A DNA stretch of 64,000 bases from contig CM036240.1 of the NCBI GenBank assembly GCA_020698575.1, positions 17,292,211 through 17,356,210 of the forward strand. Direction: 5' to 3'. The first letter of the stretch is position 1. Every line of letters starts with the position of its first letter. Of the stretch, positions 21,250-32,817 are shown piece by piece. Position numbers and translations under genes: made by a program. Under the pieces are notes generated by a model that worked only from the letters and a program-made list of their open reading frames with translations, was not told the origin of the DNA and made no database searches. Source of the stretch: Bostrychus sinensis. Its lineage: Eukaryota > Chordata > Actinopteri > Gobiiformes > Eleotridae.

Positions 21250-24044
21250 GAGAGAGAAAGAACCTAAGACCTTGGCTGAAAATCATAAAGCTGAAAAGGG
21301 TGGATGTGCAGATTCAGCTGGTGCAGAGGTGTGACTCAGGTTTTGTATTAAAAGGAGAGGGAAATAAAGTATACAAAAGGGGATAGATTGACATAAACAT
21401 TTGTGACAAGGTACATTATCAGTGTGATAATATACAACATTACAGTAAACAAGGAGCTTTCAGTGGTGCTGTGCATTCTACAAAAAACAACTCCCAGATC
21501 TACAGATAAATGTATGTGTATTTCAAATATTATCACTCAAGTAAAAATAATCAGACAAAAGTACACAACGCAATTTCTTCAAGATTGACTCAAGCGTGTT
21601 GTACCCAGAAAAGTTATTTTTTTTTCATTTAATTATGTAAATTACTTGCCCAGACCAAAGACTCCTTGACAGTGCTGTAGCAGCCTTTTCATTTTTCCCC
21701 TAATGGTCAAGTGCTTGCAGCATTGAGATGTTTCAATATTTAGTTACACAAAACCCCAGTTGTGAAGCATTGATTATCTTCATAGAAAATATCACACTCC
21801 CTTCCAAAGAACCAATAGTCCTCAAACCTTGCCACTCTAATTATTACATTTACTCTTGCATTTGGCATTAAAACTTCTAAATTGTAATTTTCTTTTAATC
21901 CAAAAAATAAATGTGCTTTTATAACATTGCCTGAGTTTTTTTCCACTTGCTTTGAATAAGGCTGTATTGTGTGGATTTCACAGAATCGTTGCTGCAAACA
22001 GCAGATGATGTACAACTTCCAAATTAGAGTCTCTAGGGAGCTCGACTTTCAAAAAATTGGCATTTTTAACAACAGGAGGAAAAGCTTAGGTATTATGCAG
22101 CTAATTAACATGTTCTATCTCATTAGATCAGATGCACAAACAGCAGCTTTCCTAGTTCTCTGCTGACATGTTCCCTTAGTCTTATTATCAGTAAATACAG
22201 CTTAATGCATGATAATAGGTAAAGATGATTCAGTGAAACCCAGTGCTAATGTTACAAGAAAATACAAATGTCTCTGGGTCTCAAGGGTCTCTGCGCTAGA
22301 GCCGTACCTGCTGTGGCAGAGAGTGAATTTCTGATTTATACATTGTCACATGGGCAATTAGACTCTACACTTGAACATCTGACTTTGACTGACAGGTGTT
22401 TTTATCCTTCATTTAGGGCCATTAGCCATTTCCTCAGTGTGGCCTGCCTCAACTACAGTGCCCTATTTGTTGTGACATCTATTTGTGGAGTGGGAGGAGT
22501 CACATCTTCACCAGTGGTGACACCCACAGGAGCCTTTAGGAGTACAGTGTCTGGCTGCTCCAGATTTTACACTCCATGAACTCAACACATGTTGCTTTCA
22601 CGTCAAGAAAATGTGGCTGGATGCTGCGTGCCAAGTGTTGGCATTCATCACAGATGACTTCATTTTCACTTTATTTTCACCACATAAGCCACACAACCTC
22701 GTGTGTTGTTGCTTAGAGCTTTACAATAAGTAGACAATGTTCTCTGAGACGCAGCAAGAAATTAATATATTTATTAGAACGGCAGGCTACAGTTGACTGT
22801 GATTTCCATACAACATGCAGAAATATGGTGCATTCATTTGTATGACTCTGCAAATCAAACATTATGGATGCAAACATTATGTACAGATGCTTATATGGCA
22901 ACCTACAGTTTCCTATTATCATTCTTATTGACTCACAATGAAACTACATTTTCAACTTAAATGATCTGTTTTTGCTTCCAGAACGATCAGAGGTGAGTGA
23001 GTGGTCTTTGTGGCGGCAGCAGAGCTACAAAATCTTCAGATCAAGGCTAATTCTCAGCACAGCCCTCCACCTTCAAATCAAGTGCTGTGGATTTAACTGA
23101 AAGTAGTAAATCTTCTGGGAATCCAGCCTGACCACCATTTCACTCAGATTATATGATTTCTTTGTAACTGAAGCTTATTGACCCAAAAACATTATGCAAT
23201 TTATACTTAATTAGAATCAAGATATTTGCAAATGGATAATAATTTTTAGAAAACATTTCACTGGGCCTCTGAGCTTCTTATATCATTAGGATGAATATCC
23301 ATGCCAGTGTAGAAAGGAAACAGATTTGTTGTCTTTTAATGATGCAGTATATTGTTAGCTGTGTTTTCTTTGTTTATGTAAGCAATTAACCACCTTTAAA
23401 ACTGACCGACTGACTTTACCTTTGGTTGACAGTAGGTACCTTGTCAACAGTTTTAAAACACTCACTCCTCCTTGTCTTTTGGCCTTTTCTTTTTGAGGTT
23501 GCCAGAGTTAATCATCTGCCTCCTAGAGTGCAGCGATTTACATTATATATTGGCATGCAGCAGGTTTTAATGCCGGATGCCCTTTGTATCGCTTTGTGGC
23601 CCTGATCAGCTGTGATATGTGTAGTTTTTAAAGAAATAACCTTGCAGATAGCACAACAACCAAGATGCACCAAGAAGAAAGCAATCAGATACATGGTATG
23701 AAAAGGCAAGTGGTAAGAGACAATCCTCACCATCCCTCTCAGACGCGTTTCTCCAGGAGGCGCACTGAGAAATCACAAGGATGCTTCAATCCCCTTTGAT
23801 GTCTCCTGTGATGAGATATAAGCCCTGATGGCAATAACAGACCTCTTTGAACAATAAAAAATCGAATCTCACAGTAACAACACCAAAGGCTCAGGGAGGC
23901 ACTGGGTTTGTAAACAAGTTGTTCCCTCAAGTGCAGGTGGCTATACGTCTGCAGGGTTGGAGCTGAGGAGCCAGGGAATCTTCTAAAGGAGATATGTGGC
24001 TATACAGCATGTGTTAGTGCCGGAGAAAAGGCTCATGTGTAGGT
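21250..24044. other. unannotated intergenic stretch
   Basis: Only short overlapping open frames occur, with no splice-consistent domain. No repeat family is recognised with confidence. This is one of the longer repeat-poor intervals and so a candidate place to look for conserved non-coding elements. Confidence 0.4.
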
Positions 24045-24215
24045 GCAGGCCAGAAAATTAGAATATCATGGACGTTGTGATGATTATGCCTAAAGTTACA
24101 GGATGCTAAGATATAGATTTTTGGTTTTCATTAACTGTATACCATAATCTTTTCAATTAACTCAAATAAACGCTAGATTTCATAAATAATTATTGAATAT
24201 TTCTACATATAACTT
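24045..24215. mobile_element. mariner/Tc1-like relic
   Basis: It contains 'aggccagaaaattagaatat', 'gtgatgattatg' and 'ggttttcattaactgtatac', followed by 'tcaattaactcaaataaacg'. I recognise these blocks from the terminal region of a common fish mariner-type element. Both sides are degraded. Confidence 0.5.
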
Positions 24216-24359
24216 TTTTAATGTTACCATTAAACTTACATTTTGATTTAATACTGCTAAGGTTAATAATGCTTCAATATTAGTAATAATAAGACTTTGG
24301 TTTTATGTGATGTTTTTCTTCTTTCACTCTAAGGTCACTCTACTCTTAGATACATTGTG

Positions 24360-24705
24360 CATTACTAAAAGTGCACAATAATGAGCTGGTTACAAAGTTA
24401 GGAGACTCAAAGTTACACGGACCTGCCCGTTGCATGGGACGCTCTCGAAGACAACAAAGATAAGGCTCTGCAGAAACTTGAGAACTTTTTGTGGTCCTGC
24501 CCTATGCACGAAAGTTACTTGAAGAAAAACAAGATAACGCTATGCAGAGATTGTTTTATGTCGTCATACATAATATAAAAAGCTTAGGACACTCTTAAAG
24601 CAGCGCGCTCACCCTGCTGCTGTAACCTTACCTGTGTGATACTGAATAAAACTTCTGACTTGATTACACTTCTGAATCATCATCCTCTTTGATGCTTTCA
24701 CCCAA
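24360..24705 (+). repeat. possible solo LTR
   Basis: The arrangement is LTR-like: a U3-like stretch, a TATA-type 'taatataaaa' near 24570, then 'gtgatactgaataaaact' with an AATAAA signal near 24645, and a short downstream stretch ending in 'tgatgctttca'. No internal gag/pol and no second LTR are nearby. I could not fix the ends or a target duplication. Confidence 0.4.
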
Positions 24706-25263
24706 AATGAACAAATCTTTACATAATATATTTAATGTATGTGTTTCATTTTGAATTGAACTACTAATAAATTCACTTTTCCAAAATACTCTAATTTATT
24801 AATGTCCGCCTTGTATTCTGCTTAAGAACCTCAATAGTCATGCTGATTCTTTTTAGCAAAGACCCAATCACAAATGACACAGTAATGAATTTTAGTTTTG
24901 GGTCCACAAATTACTCCATGAAATGATTATAAACCCATTTCGTCATGTGAAATAATTGAAAACTATACTCATCAGTAATTTGTTTTAACATGTCCTGGTC
25001 TGAAATGAAATGAAGATTATTTGAATTGGCATAGCAGCTGAAACACAATGCTATTAATAGCTTTATTGATCCAATTTATACAAGTGCCCTGGTGTAGAAT
25101 GGCTGCGTGACAGTGGGCAGCGTGCACAATTGGAATAAAACGAAAGAAAATCGGCAGAAAATGATAGAAATTGATCTACAACATCAGTGTGTTCACGATG
25201 TGATGATACTTGGTTTTAAGGTGTCCAATGGGATAACAGGTAGTGTAATTTTATTTTGTTGTA

Positions 25264-25490
25264 TTGTGTTATTCTTTCATCTTCCACTTATTCCTGTCAG
25301 GGTTGCAGGTGGTCAGGAGCCAATGAGGGTCTTAGGTGGGGTTCGCCTTGGACAGTGGTAGTCGCAGAGCTGACACTTACCACCATTGGCAAATTAGATT
25401 GACTATGCATGTCTCTGGATGGTGGGAGGAAGTACCTGGGGAGAACCCACGGTAACACGGGGAGGACATGAAGACTCAAAGTGACTTAAT
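25264..25490 (-). repeat. tRNA-derived SINE family A, 3' body
   Basis: It starts 'tctttcatcttccacttatt', followed by 'gtcgcagagctgacacttac' and 'gtctctggatggtgggagga'. It aligns with the full copy at 47815-48140 but lacks the tRNA-like head. Confidence 0.6.
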
Positions 25491-25597
25491 GCTGAAGGGC
25501 CAGAGCGTTAACTACTTACAGTGCAACACTTAACATATTATTATTATTATTTTCACATTGCTGATTTAATCTCAGTAAAGTTACACCAACCTAAGAA

Positions 25598-25930
25598 AAT
25601 GTTGGCTTAGTGGTTAGCACTCTCAACTTACAGCAAGAAGGTCTCAGGTTCGATTCTCGGACCATGTGGGGCCTTTCTGTGTGGAGTTTGCATGTTCTCC
25701 GTGTGTCTGGGTGGGTTTCCTCCTGTTTTCCAGTTCCCCTATGAACCTCAAAACATGCACCATGGGCTAATCCCCCAGCCAGATCCCCCTGACCTGGATC
25801 CTGGCTCAAGATCTTGCACCGCAGTCACCCACTGCTCCTGACAGCTTGCCCCATTAGCATTGAAGGATGGGTCAAATGCAGAAAATATATTTCCCTACAG
25901 GGGGAAAGTATACCTTAACCTTAACCTTAA
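25598..25930 (+). repeat. tRNA-derived SINE with intact A and B boxes
   Basis: The head reads 'tggcttagtggttagcac' (A-box region) and 'caggttcgattctcgg' (B-box). It is followed by 'gtgtggagtttgcatgttct' and a distinct tail with 'cattagcattgaaggatggg' and 'aaatgcagaaaatatatttc', ending in 'ccttaaccttaacctt'. The tRNA portion is not a functional tRNA gene because no acceptor stem closes around it. Its tail differs from family A, so it is a separate subfamily sharing the head. Confidence 0.75.
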
Positions 25931-26377
25931 AAATGTCGACAAACATGAACAATAGAACATGGCAAACAATTTACCCAGTTCTTATATGACAATGAAAACT
26001 TAACAACTATTCTGTGAAAAAAAAATGTGTTGCTCATTTTTAAACTCTTGGCAATGACATTAAAAGGAGCAATTTGGGATATCTTTATTTTTTCCAAACT
26101 GGGATCTTCAAAGGTGTATTAACACATAAAACAACAGCAGCATCTGGTGACAGTGAAAGTTGTGCTAGACAAATAAACTTCAAAAACATTTTTGTAGCCA
26201 CCTAGCAATATCTACAGGGAGTCTTTCAGAAAGATTGTAACATTTTGGCAGAGGAGAGTGATACTCTAGTGTATTTCCATTTAGATGGGTGTGAGAATAT
26301 ATAGACTGGGATAATACTAGGACAATACACTTAAGATTATTTGTTTGTGCCAAGCTGCTTTTACAGATTTTGATACC

Positions 26378-26708
26378 GGAGTTGCCCAGTGGCAGAGTGG
26401 TTAGTGTTCATGGGCTCTCTGGCTTCCTCCCACCTTTCAAAGACATGATTGTGTTACAGGTCAACACTGTAAATAAGAATTTGTTCTTAATGTTCTACCT
26501 GGTAAAATAAAGGCTAAATGGAAAAAGAAAACGTGTTTGGCTAGGTTACTCTAAAGACTAAGTGAATGGTTTTTAGTTTATGTCTCTGTTTCAGTCCTGT
26601 GACTAACAGGCCATTCTCTGGGGTGTGCCCCGCCTATAACCTAGAGTTGCTGGGACAATCTCCAGCCACCCGAGATGCCTAGCATAAATGAGAAAGATGA
26701 ATCAATAA
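26378..26708 (+). repeat. tRNA-derived SINE family A, plus copy with insertion
   Basis: The head 'gcccagtggcagagtggtta' starts it, and the 3' portion at 26605-26705 reads 'gtgtgccccgcctataacct' and 'acaatctccagccacccgag'. Between them at about 26450-26525 is a fragment with 'gtaaataagaatttgttctt' and 'ctacctggtaaaataaaggc', a retroelement 3' tail common in fish. Confidence 0.55.
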
Positions 26709-29700
26709 ATATTTTGATCTAGCTTGTGAAAAAATTGCTTGATGCATGTAACTTTCTTCTTCTTTTTTTTGTTTTTTTTCCATTGTAGGTTTAAGGCAAA
26801 CCAGGTGTATACTAATATGCACTACTACTTCAAAGGGTAATGTAGAATGCATAACCTACAACCACCTCTGTCCTTCCCCTGTCAATTTGAGTAAGTAATC
26901 AGCTCCCTGTGGACCTTGTGTGGAGAGTTGTACACATATATTATCCACATCAATGAGTGTACACTGTAATTAATTGCAACAACATAGCAATTCCCACACA
27001 TTTTCTGTCATTTAAAAACATGCTGTTCACTGCTTAAATTGAGATTTTATGTAAATTCATATTTCCCAGGTGTGTTACATGTATAAGGAACACAGTGCAA
27101 AGCAAACAATAGTGGGTTTTATTGTGTGTTACTGTGATCTAATAGAGGGGCTGTTGCACAGCGCAGCAGATCCCGAATTCATGGAGAATGATGAGTGCCA
27201 AGGGTGCAGCTCTCTCCAGCGCCGCACCAGCTGTAACTGTGTCAGCGACTTGCCGTGTCAACAGGCCTGCCTTCCACCATCAATATTTATCAGTCTGTAC
27301 ACAGAGAGCATGGCTATATCTTCAGCGTCAACACACTGTTACTATGAGACAGGGCCAAGCTGGGGCTGAGAACACGGTGGATGGCTGCAGGCGCTAGAGC
27401 TGCTGGTCAGCCAGGATGAGCATTTGTGCAGGTACATATCAGTGAAATGTGGAATAAGACATTGGGAAACATGTTGTCAGCTTAAATTGCAATTGATGCT
27501 TGGTTATATATTGGTCATAAGAGGAAAAATTGTTTAAAGGGAAAAAAAAGTTATAGCCATATTAGCATCCAGTCACGCCTTGTAAAATAAGGTGAAATAA
27601 AATGTCCATATATTCATGAACTACATATTAGCAGTACATATGGGAATGGGCTCTAGTTTTTAGTGTTGGGTACATACATGCTTGTACAGCAAATTATTGC
27701 GATGCGTAATGAAACTGAGGTTGTTAGCTCTGCTTTGATGCCCAAGAGCAGAAGCTGTATACTGTCAGAGAAGCTAAAGGGTTTATACAAAATAGCAGCT
27801 CTAATCTTAAAAACTTTAGTGTCAGACTTTTTTCCAAGAGGGCCAGATTTGAAGATGTGCAAAGGTTCAAGGGTAAACAGTCCTTCTTGGTGTTTTCTAG
27901 GAACTGAATGCACATACAGAATAAATTAAATGCACACTGTTTTATAAGTATTTAAGTATTTTTTCATTAGCCAAATAGCTAAAAATTACAAAATAAATTT
28001 AAAACAGGCCCCAACAAAATGACATCTTTGACCATAAACACTATTTTTTGACCAACTTATTAGAAAACAAGGCTTAGAATAATAGATGAGATGCACAAAT
28101 GTAAAGAAACACTGTATATAAGTGCTGATGGGCCACAAGTGATACAGTTTCTTAAAAGGACATGTCAGGTGTATGCGTGAAGATATTCTAGTGCTCCTAG
28201 CGCTACCATCTTTTCAAAGGTTACAGGACACAGAGCCACTAGCAATAAATACACTAAAGAAGGTTAGTGTGTGGCTCGCCATGTCAAAATAGTTGTATCA
28301 TTACTGTGTTGCCAGATAAGGAGGAGGAACCAGCTTGAACACCATCTTATCTGACAACACAGAAGTGATACTGCAATTTTAGATGGCAACAAAAACTCCT
28401 TGTTTTTACTGTTTTGAGGCTTAATGTTTGAAAAAAAAAAAGAACCTTTACAGACAGGCTGCACTAATGGTTGTTGCTCAGACTATTGTCCCTGTAACCC
28501 AGAGCTGAGAACTATGGGAAAATGGTTGGAAACTGCATTGAACTCATTACCCGTCCCAGTGGTGATAGGCCTTGGAGGTAAGAGTTTAATCTGAATAAAA
28601 TAACACGACTCCCTGTGGCCATTGAGTCAGTTCCACAGCTATACATCTGACGCAATCATATGGCACTCTCCACTCCAAAATAGGATTATAGTAACAAAAA
28701 AGATTTTATTTTGAGTAGACTTAAACCTGTTTTTGTCTGGGTTTGAGATAAGGAGGTCAGCTCTGCATATCTTATTTTGTGCCTCACTTTAGAGCAACTT
28801 TCTGCAGACTCTGACCTGGATGTGTGAACATTGTCAGACTAGATTGGAGCTGCTCGCTTCATGTGCAGAGTGTCCTGGAAGGAGCTGGCACTGCTGCACC
28901 AATGAGCAGATGTCAGGGAGAATAAATTGGCTGCAGGAAGTTTGGCAGGCACCTGTTCAATCCAGCCTGTTGGAGACATCAGACAAGACTGTGCACAGCT
29001 ACATTTGCCAGACAGTCGCAAATCTTCAGGAAGGAGATGGAGAAATTTAGCAATCGGCCAGGGCTAGAGTTTAATATAAATACTACTCAGTTGCTAAGGC
29101 TAGGCTCACGGAAGTTATAGCAGCACAGTGAAGTCAAGCCACTACATATCCTTATATAGTTGTACTGTGTATGTATATTTTTATATCTATAAGTAAGTAT
29201 CTGAAACATTTGAAAAGAAGGAGTCATGGGACATACTGTATGACAAGAGAAGCACAATCCTCATTATACAGTGATTTGAAGATTTTGTTATGATGAAAGG
29301 AAGTGTGGAAACAATTGTGTTTGTGTAGGGGTTTGTGGATTAAATTGCATTCGATTTTGAAGATAGGGTCAGATAAAAATGAGACCCGAGGCTCTAGAAA
29401 CATTTTATTCCTAATAAAATACTTTATAATGTTTCTTTTACTACTTTACAGTACTATAAATATTGTACTTAACATCAAATTATGACTTATTTTATGGGCA
29501 ATTTGCTTTGAGCAATTGAAACAATAAAATGATCTTTTGCTTATTTTGTGAACTATCTTTTATGTTTATTACCAAGCACTGCAAACATCACTGCTGTTCA
29601 GTCGTTTTTCTTTATAATAAACATTGGATGTCAGTATCTGATAAAGCAGGAGTGACATTTCGAGATCTGTAGCAGTCTTGATTTCCACATTATAATTACA

Positions 29701-30389
29701 GAAATTAGTATTAACAAAATTTACTGTATGTGTCCTCTTTATTAACATCACAGCATTAACATTATGATATAAAGACACACCACATTTTAGGCGAGACAGA
29801 AATAAATAGTCAATGTGAATATCAATGTGAATCTTTTCCTAAATCTTGACCTAAATATAAGGAAAAAATGTGTTGCAAGTTTTGAGTCATTTATGTTTTC
29901 ATATGCAAATTAGGCATTATATGCATACAAATCCACAAGATTACATACTTTTTAAAACAACATCTGAATATTGGAAAGAGCCAGGTTTAAAATCACTTGA
30001 GTCATGTTGTCAGCATGTGCCATACAAAGTTTTTACAGAGGGATTAAGGATATCGGATTTTGTCTTTCAGTAAATTAGAAAATACTGACAACAACTTTAA
30101 AAAATCTAATTTTGTAAAACTCCCAATAATCTGTCAAGGAATTACATAACAAATTCACTGTGTAAAAACCTAAAAAGTATATTACAAGACTGGAAAATCT
30201 ATGGACACAAGTAACACCTTAATGTGTAATTTTAACATATTCTCTTAAGAGAGCAAACTGGCACAAAACCTCAAAATTGACAGCTGTCTGCAGTGTCTAT
30301 ACTGAAATATTGTGACAACCCACAGAAGGAACTGTTTCAAGCCTTAATTTATTTTATTGTGGTGATAATTAAACATTATGAAATGTCAT
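26709..30389. other. unannotated intergenic stretch
   Basis: No coding exon, RNA gene or repeat with clear ends is recognised over about 3.7 kb. Open frames at 27070-27369 and 28820-29050 have no domain, no splice signals and no support. Confidence 0.4.
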
Positions 30390-30480
30390 AATATACTTAA
30401 TTTAGGTTTTTTTTTCAACTGCAAGCCATAATCATCACAATTAAAATCAAATCTTGAAATATTTCACTGTGTGTCAACTC
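30390..30480. mobile_element. mariner/Tc1-like relic
   Basis: It contains 'caactgcaagccataatcat' and 'aatcttgaaatatttcactg', which match the same type of mariner terminal region as the relic at 24.1 kb. Confidence 0.45.
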
Positions 30481-31099
30481 AATTTATGCAATGTATGAAT
30501 GTCCCTTTTTGAAGTGGGCTACTGAAAGAAATTTCCCTTCCAACATTATAATTTGTTGATGTTCAGTCCAATTAGGGATTTTTATTACTAAAATATGACA
30601 ATTTGGAAAGTCATTATCATGTGGAAGTTACTTGTATTTGTTTTGTTCATATTGTATATTTATCAATTACGTTTTCTGGCATATTGGAAAAGACAGCAAA
30701 TAATTCCCTTCAGACCAGTGCTTACATCGTCCCATCCTTACACACTTGGTTCTGAACCTCACTACAGAATCAAACACAAGCCTCATGTTGCTGCCATGAC
30801 GTTCCCCATTACCAAAACCATCCACCACAGCTGCCCTTCATCTCTGTTTCCAGGCTTCTGCAGCAGCATCCATCGATGAATAATGCAGTCCTGTCAGAGT
30901 CACGCCGGCTCACTTTGTTTTAAATGCTGTGCCCAGTTTCAAAGTCAGATATGAGTAATCAATTATTTATTCTGTTGTTGTGCTATTGTCCAGAGCTGCA
31001 GTGAGCTTCCCAAATCATCAGATGGGGGGTATGGGTTTCACTCAAATAAAACTTGTTTAACACATTTTTGCATTATGTGCACAGTATGAAAGTCATTCA

Positions 31100-31583
31100 T
31101 AGGGTGACCGGCTCAGAAAGTACTAAAAGTGGGACAAGTTGTGCGATTTGGTGGGACGAGGTGGGAGAAATAAAAGTTTTGATATCCAATTCTAACTTAT
31201 CAACTGAGGTACAAGTTGCTTCAGTTTAGGGTCTATGAAACATATGATGTGCCAAAAACACAAAGAGATGTCTTTACTGAGACTTTATTCAGTGGAATAT
31301 ATATATATATATATATATATAAAAATCAAAGCTCCCAGTCTGTATATTCTCAAAACAATCCAGCAGCAGCACCAGCTCACAGCTCCATATATTTCAATGT
31401 ATCAAGATGAGATGCCCACAGATGTTTATTCTACATTTTACACAAGGAATACTGACCTTGTTCTTGAAAAGCTCCACTGAGCACCAATGAAAAAAAGGGA
31501 AATTATCTGAATAAGTGGGACAGAGGGACAGATGCCTTAATGGCTGTGCATTGCAACCAAAAGTGGGACAGGTGGTCATCCTA
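31100..31583. mobile_element. hAT MITE with perfect 8-bp duplication
   Basis: The left end starts tagggtgaccggct. The right end, read on the minus strand, starts taggatgaccacct. The flanking duplication gtcattca is perfect (31092-31099 and 31584-31591). The interior holds an (AT)n run at 31296-31320 and 'gtgggaca' blocks near both ends in opposite sense. No transposase is present. The identical duplication argues for a fairly recent insertion. Confidence 0.8.
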
Positions 31584-31709
31584 GTCATTCAGGAAACATT
31601 GCTGTTGTCCTGACCAAGTGTGTGTTTGGTTTTTCTGTTTTTCATTTTGCTCTCCAACTAAAATCAGCTCTGTTCTCTTCAGCAATTATTCATTGTCACA
31701 TTTAAAGGT

Positions 31710-31716
<7 letters not shown>

Positions 31717-31743
<27 letters not shown>
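31717..31743 (+). repeat. poly(A) run of 27
   Basis: An uninterrupted A-run with no recognisable retroposed sequence upstream. It may be the tail of an old insertion or a simple repeat. Confidence 0.9.
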
Positions 31744-32343
31744 GTTAGTTTCTAAGCCATAATGCAACCTGAATAAAAATGTTAAATCATTGCCAGGAAA
31801 AGTATATAAAATGAGTTAGTTAAATGAGGTTAAAAGTTTAATTCACTGGCTGGAAATGTGTTTATAAAGTGTCAAATATTTTGATGTATTTTGTTTTACT
31901 TTGAAGAGCTAAAGGAAGTGCTGTGACTTTGTACATGTGAAACCAGAAGTGTATGTTATGTTCTTACTTGACCATGACAAACGGAATAAAATGTAAACAC
32001 ATGCTATTCATTTAATGTTTGTAGATGAGTTCCTGTATCATTAATGTGACGGTCTGTGAGAGGACACTGTTTCTGCACATGTGTGGAGTACTTGTGAATA
32101 TTTTCAGCCCTCAGTTTGTCCTGCAGTGTGTTTCATCTAGAATTGGCTAGCACATGGCTGGCTAAGTGAGTGTGCTACAGTATTGCTAACCTAGCTTGCT
32201 ACGGAGACTACCGTATTTTATCTTTCTGGAGTGGAACACGAGGATTTATTCTAAAAAAAGTGAAGGAGAAGAAGTGAACAAATGGATAATTATCTTTCCT
32301 GGACCAGCAGACTAGTTGCCTAACTGCGCCGCCATTTTAGGAC

Positions 32344-32809
32344 AAGTGGTGGAAGAAGTAGGTACTCCATTCCTTTATTTAAGTAAAAGTACACATAAAG
32401 GAGCAAATATTTACTCAAGTAAAAGTATTGAGTTACATGTAAAAGTATAAAAGTACGAACTTTTAAATGTACTTGCAAGTAAAAAAGCAAAAGTATTTTG
32501 CACAAACTTGACAGCTCATGAATGTGTTAAATGTGAGGGATTTTGTTGATTGCAGATGTAATAAACAAACTGGTGCAGTAGAAGAGACTGAATCAGGGCA
32601 CGGCTAAAACTCATGATTTTAAAATTAAAAACTCAAAATACTTTGTACTTCAAACCAACTCATAAATGTAGTAGAGAAAAAAGTACAGATACTTGCTCTA
32701 AAATGTAGTAAAGTAAAAGTACCCCTTGTTAAATGTACTTAAAAGTACAGATACATGAAAATTGTACTTAAGAAACTAAGTACTTTTACTTTGTTATACT
32801 CCGCTACTG
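32344..32809. mobile_element. hAT MITE, gtggtggaagaagta family, intact
   Basis: The left end reads aagtggtggaagaagtag. The right end, on the minus strand, reads cagtagcggagtataac. The flanking duplication tttaggac is perfect (32336-32343 and 32810-32817). The interior is packed with 'aagtaaaagtac'-type motifs, typical of a widespread fish hAT MITE. No transposase is present. Confidence 0.8.
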
Positions 32810-32817
32810 TTTAGGAC

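Noticed and set aside
21095..21334. Thr-His repeat protein
   Set aside because: Produced by translation of the (CA)n microsatellite.
25598..25670. tRNA gene suggested by A and B box motifs
   Set aside because: The sequence lacks a closing acceptor stem and continues into a SINE body and tail. It is a SINE head. The same holds near 48130, 15750 and 26380.
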